Shown here: positions 5,762 to 7,617 of the stretch, piece after piece | Layout of the letters: every line of letters starts with the position of its first letter | How positions within the stretch are numbered: position 1 is the first letter of the stretch | NCBI GenBank assembly: GCA_022722495.1 | Contig: JAIJLI010000086.1 | Span: forward strand, 1-7,617 | Direction: 5' to 3' | From: Dialister sp. | GTDB lineage: Bacteria > Bacillota > Negativicutes > Veillonellales > Dialisteraceae | DNA: 7,617 nucleotides | Notes under the pieces: model-generated | The model's database searches: none | Told to the model about the DNA's origin: nothing | Seen by the model: the letters and a program-made list of their open reading frames with translations, nothing else | Program-made: the position numbers and the translations under genes

Positions 5762-5768
5762 AGTGCAA

Positions 5769-5857
5769 GGTTAGCCACTGGGGCGGCTCGCCCCCTTGAA
5801 AGCCTCTCTTGAATGAGAAATTAGAAATGAGAAATGCGAAATGGTGGTGCGGCGCAT
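5769..5857 (+). repeat. Composite intergenic repeat element, copy 2
   Basis: Modules in order: GGTTAGCC (5769-5776); GGGGC/GCCCC hairpin (5780-5784 with 5790-5794); CCCCTTGA (5792-5799); a GAGAAAT-type array (5815-5842); and the 15-mer GGTGGTGCGGCGCAT (5843-5857). The end modules match copy 1 (1152-1237, opposite strand), and the total length is 89 versus 86 bases. The internal array differs completely between copies. Confidence 0.75.
5815..5842 (+). repeat. Four-unit heptamer array GAGAAAT
   Basis: Contiguous 7-base units: GAGAAAT, TAGAAAT, GAGAAAT, GCGAAAT. Variation is confined to the first two bases of each unit. The array abuts the conserved 15-mer end module of the composite element exactly at 5843. 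Confidence 0.85.
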
Positions 5858-5913
5858 AAAAATATAGAAGCGCCGCAGAGTATAGATGATGGCTATGCCA
5901 TGAGCTGGCATTT

Positions 5914-5962
5914 CAGTCACCAGTCACTAGTCACGCCTAATCCCTAATCCCTAGCTACTATA
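5914..5962 (+). repeat. In-phase heptamer arrays CAGTCAC and CCCTAAT
   Basis: Seven contiguous 7-base units in one register: CAGTCAC, CAGTCAC, TAGTCAC, GCCTAAT, CCCTAAT, CCCTAGC, TACTATA. The first three and the next three belong to two different motif families, yet the 7-base phase is kept across the junction. It lies 27 bases before the rpoD -35 box. Confidence 0.85.
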
Positions 5963-5989
5963 TATAACAAGCAGATCTCAAAAAATAAT

Positions 5990-6018
5990 TTGCTTTTCCT
6001 CTTCTGCTGTGCTATGAT
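5990..6018 (+). promoter_or_regulatory. Extended -10 promoter for rpoD
   Basis: TTGCTT (5990-5995), 17-base spacer, TATGAT (6013-6018) preceded by TGC (6010-6012), an extended -10. An A-rich stretch at 5979-5987 just upstream could act as an UP-type element. The predicted start near 6025 gives a leader of about 185 bases. Confidence 0.75.
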
Positions 6019-6062
6019 TACTATCTGACTACATATCGATTTCAAGGTGGCTTTTCAAAAAA

Positions 6063-6110
6063 ATGGCTTGGACGAAGCATGGAAACGATGGGAAAAGAAA
6101 GGGCACCTGA
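6063..6110 (+). CDS. Possible 15-residue leader ORF before rpoD
   Basis: An ATG at 6063 opens a 15-codon reading frame (MAWTKHGNDGKRKGT) ending at TGA 6108-6110. AAGGTGG at 6044-6050 is a fair ribosome binding site, but it is 12 bases from the ATG. It lies inside the predicted rpoD leader. Composition alone cannot separate it from chance. Confidence 0.2.
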   Translation: MAWTKHGNDGKRKGT

Positions 6111-6138
6111 AGTGATCTGAATGAAATGACAGACTTAT

Positions 6139-6181
6139 GGAAACGCTGATTAAATCTGACAACGATTTAATCAGTGTTTCC
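6139..6181 (+). repeat. 18-bp hairpin repeat in the rpoD leader
   Basis: GGAAACGCTGATTAAATC (6139-6156) pairs with GATTTAATCAGTGTTTCC (6164-6181) over 18 positions with one G-T wobble, around loop TGACAAC. The right arm ends 11 bases before the ribosome binding site GAGGAGGT. One arm and the loop recur, inverted, at 144-168. This resembles a palindromic or MITE-like repeat; no transposase is nearby and the family is not recognised. Confidence 0.85.
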
Positions 6182-6208
6182 CTATAGATACTGAGGAGGT
6201 GTCCCTAT

Positions 6209-7411
6209 TTGGCAACTAAGGCAGCACAGCTGGCAGAGTGGCTAAAAGAACTGCAGGATAGAGTGGATGCTGACGGCAATCTTTCCTATGCGGAGATCAT
6301 GCGCTTTCAGCAGGAGAAGAACCTGACAAAGAAACAGTTCGACAGCATTTTTACACTTCTTCATGAGCATCACATCGAGCTTGTCTATGATGATGACATA
6401 GAGGATGATGCAGAAGAAGGCCCGACCGACGCCGATTTTGACGGAGATCCCGGAGACGATGACCTGTCCGACGATGTCCTTCTGGATGACAAGGATGGGC
6501 TGGAAGAAAAAGAGTGGGAAACGGATAATTCCGACGAAGCCTATGACGCAGCGGCCGGCGGTATCAGTGATCCTGTCCGTCTCTATCTCCGCGAGTGCGG
6601 CTCGAATCCTCTCCTTTCCGCAGAGGAAGAGATGCGCCTTGCCAAGCTTATCGAGCGCGGCAAGCATAAGGATGCGACGGAAGAGGAAAAAGAGGAAGCA
6701 AAAGCCGCAAAGAAAGAAATGGCCAATGCCAACCTGCGTCTGGTCGTTTCCATCGCCAAGAAATATCCGGGGCGCGGCATGCCCTTCCTTGATCTCATTC
6801 AGGAAGGCAATATCGGCCTCTTGAAGGCTGTTGATAAATTCGACTATACCAAAGGCTATAAATTTTCTACCTATGCGACCTGGTGGATCCGTCAGGCCAT
6901 CACCCGCTCCATCGCGGATCAGGCCCGCACCATCCGTGTGCCGGTACACATGGTAGAGACCATCAATAAGATGAATCGTGTCGGCCGCCGCTTCCTGCAG
7001 GAACATGGCCGCGAAGCGACAAATGAAGAGCTTGCCAAGGAAATGGGCATCAGCGTGGATAAGATCCGCGAGGCCAAGAAGGCGGCGCAGGATCCGATCT
7101 CGCTCGAGACGCCGATCGGTGAAAAAGAGGACTCCCATCTGGGGGATTTCATCGAAGACTCCAAGACCGCCTCTCCAGAGGATGAAGCAGCAGCGACCAT
7201 GAGAAGAGAGCAGGTCTACAAAATGCTCGAAACGCTGACCGAGAGAGAAAAAGGCGTACTTGCCCTCCGCTTCGGCATGGATGACGGCACTCCGAGAACG
7301 CTCGAAGAGGTAGGCAAGCACTTCGGCGTCACGCGTGAACGTATCCGGCAGATCGAAGGCAAGGCACTGAAGAAACTCAAAAAACAGGCACTGCCGATGA
7401 AGGTAGATTAA
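6209..7411 (+). CDS. rpoD: RNA polymerase primary sigma factor RpoD (sigma-70/SigA)
   Basis: A 400-residue housekeeping sigma factor directing core RNA polymerase to -35/-10 promoters such as those in this window. Region 1.1 is about 6-58, then a very acidic linker at 60-105. Region 1.2 begins at [11 protein letters not shown] (121-131), with Cys130 where Ile is common. A short charged insert (151-170) precedes region 2: [12 protein letters not shown] (175-186), [10 protein letters not shown] (195-204) and the -10 recognition and melting helix [20 protein letters not shown] (222-241). Region 3 follows (about 250-320). Region 4 ends with the helix-turn-helix [20 protein letters not shown] (364-383). 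The start is TTG at 6209, set by GAGGAGGT (6193-6200) eight bases upstream. The gene has its own promoter and no adjacent dnaG. Confidence 0.98.
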   Translation: MATKAAQLAEWLKELQDRVDADGNLSYAEIMRFQQEKNLTKKQFDSIFTLLHEHHIELVYDDDIEDDAEEGPTDADFDGDPGDDDLSDDVLLDDKDGLEEKEWETDNSDEAYDAAAGGISDPVRLYLRECGSNPLLSAEEEMRLAKLIERGKHKDATEEEKEEAKAAKKEMANANLRLVVSIAKKYPGRGMPFLDLIQEGNIGLLKAVDKFDYTKGYKFSTYATWWIRQAITRSIADQARTIRVPVHMVETINKMNRVGRRFLQEHGREATNEELAKEMGISVDKIREAKKAAQDPISLETPIGEKEDSHLGDFIEDSKTASPEDEAAATMRREQVYKMLETLTEREKGVLALRFGMDDGTPRTLEEVGKHFGVTRERIRQIEGKALKKLKKQALPMKVD

Positions 7412-7461
7412 AAAAGGGGCTGTGAAGAAATGAATCCTCATTTCTTCACAGCCCCTTTTTT
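7410..7461 (+). terminator. Bidirectional intrinsic terminator after rpoD
   Basis: A perfect 24-bp inverted repeat (7410-7433 with 7438-7461) around loop ATCC, with a run of A on the left and T on the right, so it can terminate from either side. It begins within the rpoD stop codon TAA (7409-7411). Confidence 0.95.
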
Positions 7462-7476
7462 ACTTTGCTTTCATTT

Positions 7477-7518
7477 GGTTCAAGGTTCAAGGTTCAGGGT
7501 TCAGGGTTCAGGGCTCTT
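7477..7518 (+). repeat. Five-unit heptamer array GGTTCAA/GGTTCAG
   Basis: Contiguous units GGTTCAA, GGTTCAA, GGTTCAG, GGTTCAG, GGTTCAG (7477-7511) and a degenerate GGCTCTT (7512-7518). The array lies between two terminators. Its core matches the minus-strand core of the 9-base arrays at 1171-1266. Confidence 0.9.
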
Positions 7519-7520
7519 GT

Positions 7521-7542
7521 GGCGGCTTCGCCGCCTTTTTTT
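7521..7542 (+). terminator. Second intrinsic terminator downstream of rpoD
   Basis: GGCGGC (7521-7526) pairs with GCCGCC (7530-7535) around a TTC loop, followed by seven T (7536-7542). It could back up the rpoD terminator. It also resembles the GC-rich hairpin of the composite intergenic elements. Confidence 0.75.
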
Positions 7543-7592
7543 AGAAGATGGTATTCTCGTATCGCAGCCTTCCCCTCTAGGGAATGCTATTA

Positions 7593-7612
7593 AGTTAAGG
7601 AAATCGTTAACT
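7593..7612 (+). other. Inverted repeat AGTTAA/TTAACT at the window edge
   Basis: AGTTAA (7593-7598) and TTAACT (7607-7612) form a perfect 6-base inverted repeat with an eight-base centre. It could be an operator or chance, and the gene it would serve lies outside the window. Confidence 0.25.
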
Positions 7613-7617
7613 ACGTA

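Larger units (their letters stand above)
5715..6208 (+). other. 494-base non-coding region: terminator, repeats, rpoD promoter and leader
   Basis: No convincing gene lies here on either strand. In order it holds the usp terminator, composite element copy 2 (5769-5857) containing a GAGAAAT array, a TGCGGCGC/GCGCCGCA hairpin (5848-5855 with 5870-5877), an ATGCCA/TGGCAT hairpin (5895-5911), a 7-base array (5914-5962), the rpoD promoter (5990-6018) and a leader of about 185 bases. The leader ends in the 6139-6181 hairpin. The dnaG gene often found before rpoD in Firmicutes is absent. Confidence 0.8.

Noticed and set aside
5815..5962. CRISPR array
   Set aside because: Repeats are 7 bases, contiguous and without unique spacers; there are no cas genes in the window.
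144..6181. A full insertion sequence bounded by the 144-168 and 6139-6181 repeats
   Set aside because: The intervening DNA is ordinary housekeeping and accessory genes with no transposase; the copies are better read as separate small repeats.
6242..7441. A 399-codon open frame on the minus strand opposite rpoD
   Set aside because: It lies almost entirely antisense to an unmistakable rpoD, has no ribosome binding site, and includes the bidirectional terminator. Its length follows from the codon usage of rpoD.

Overview
This window looks like chromosomal DNA from an anaerobic low-to-mid GC Firmicute. The Gram-positive-style ribosome binding sites, the RpoD type, the YitT protein and the repeat-rich intergenic DNA suggest Negativicutes (Veillonellaceae, Megasphaera/Dialister-like). 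That placement is inference from gene content and style, not from a marker-gene comparison. All convincing genes are on the + strand.

Layout. Positions 1-64 are the 3' part of a tRNA-Ser(UGA), followed by a strong intrinsic terminator. Next come a YitT/DUF2179 membrane protein (253-1113), a repeat-filled spacer, and a two-gene unit with its own extended -10 promoter: a VOC/glyoxalase-like enzyme (1340-1711) overlapping by one base tcdA, the tRNA t6A dehydratase gene (1711-2412). A spacer with possible RNA structure precedes a C39-like cysteine protease-fold protein (2565-3176), then a small exported protein of unknown function (3285-3761). A good sigma-70 promoter and a very early hairpin/U-tract lead into a beta-CASP-like metallo-beta-lactamase-fold hydrolase (3985-5058). 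A universal stress protein (5265-5714) with its own promoter and terminator follows. A 494-base non-coding stretch carries tandem repeats, hairpins and the rpoD promoter. The housekeeping sigma factor gene rpoD (6209-7411, TTG start) ends at a long bidirectional terminator and a second terminator.

The genes are mostly housekeeping or accessory and sit in separate short transcription units; only VOC-tcdA looks translationally coupled. No phage, CRISPR, restriction or toxin-antitoxin system is visible.

The unusual signal is between the genes. The spacers contain short tandem arrays in exact 7-base periods (CAGTCAC, CCCTAAT, GAGAAAT, GGTTCAA families) and, in one spacer, a 9-base period. Two of these spacers are inverted copies of one composite element of about 86-89 bp, with conserved ends and hairpin but different internal arrays. 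A separate 18-bp hairpin repeat sits 11 bases before the rpoD ribosome binding site, with half of it repeated near position 144.
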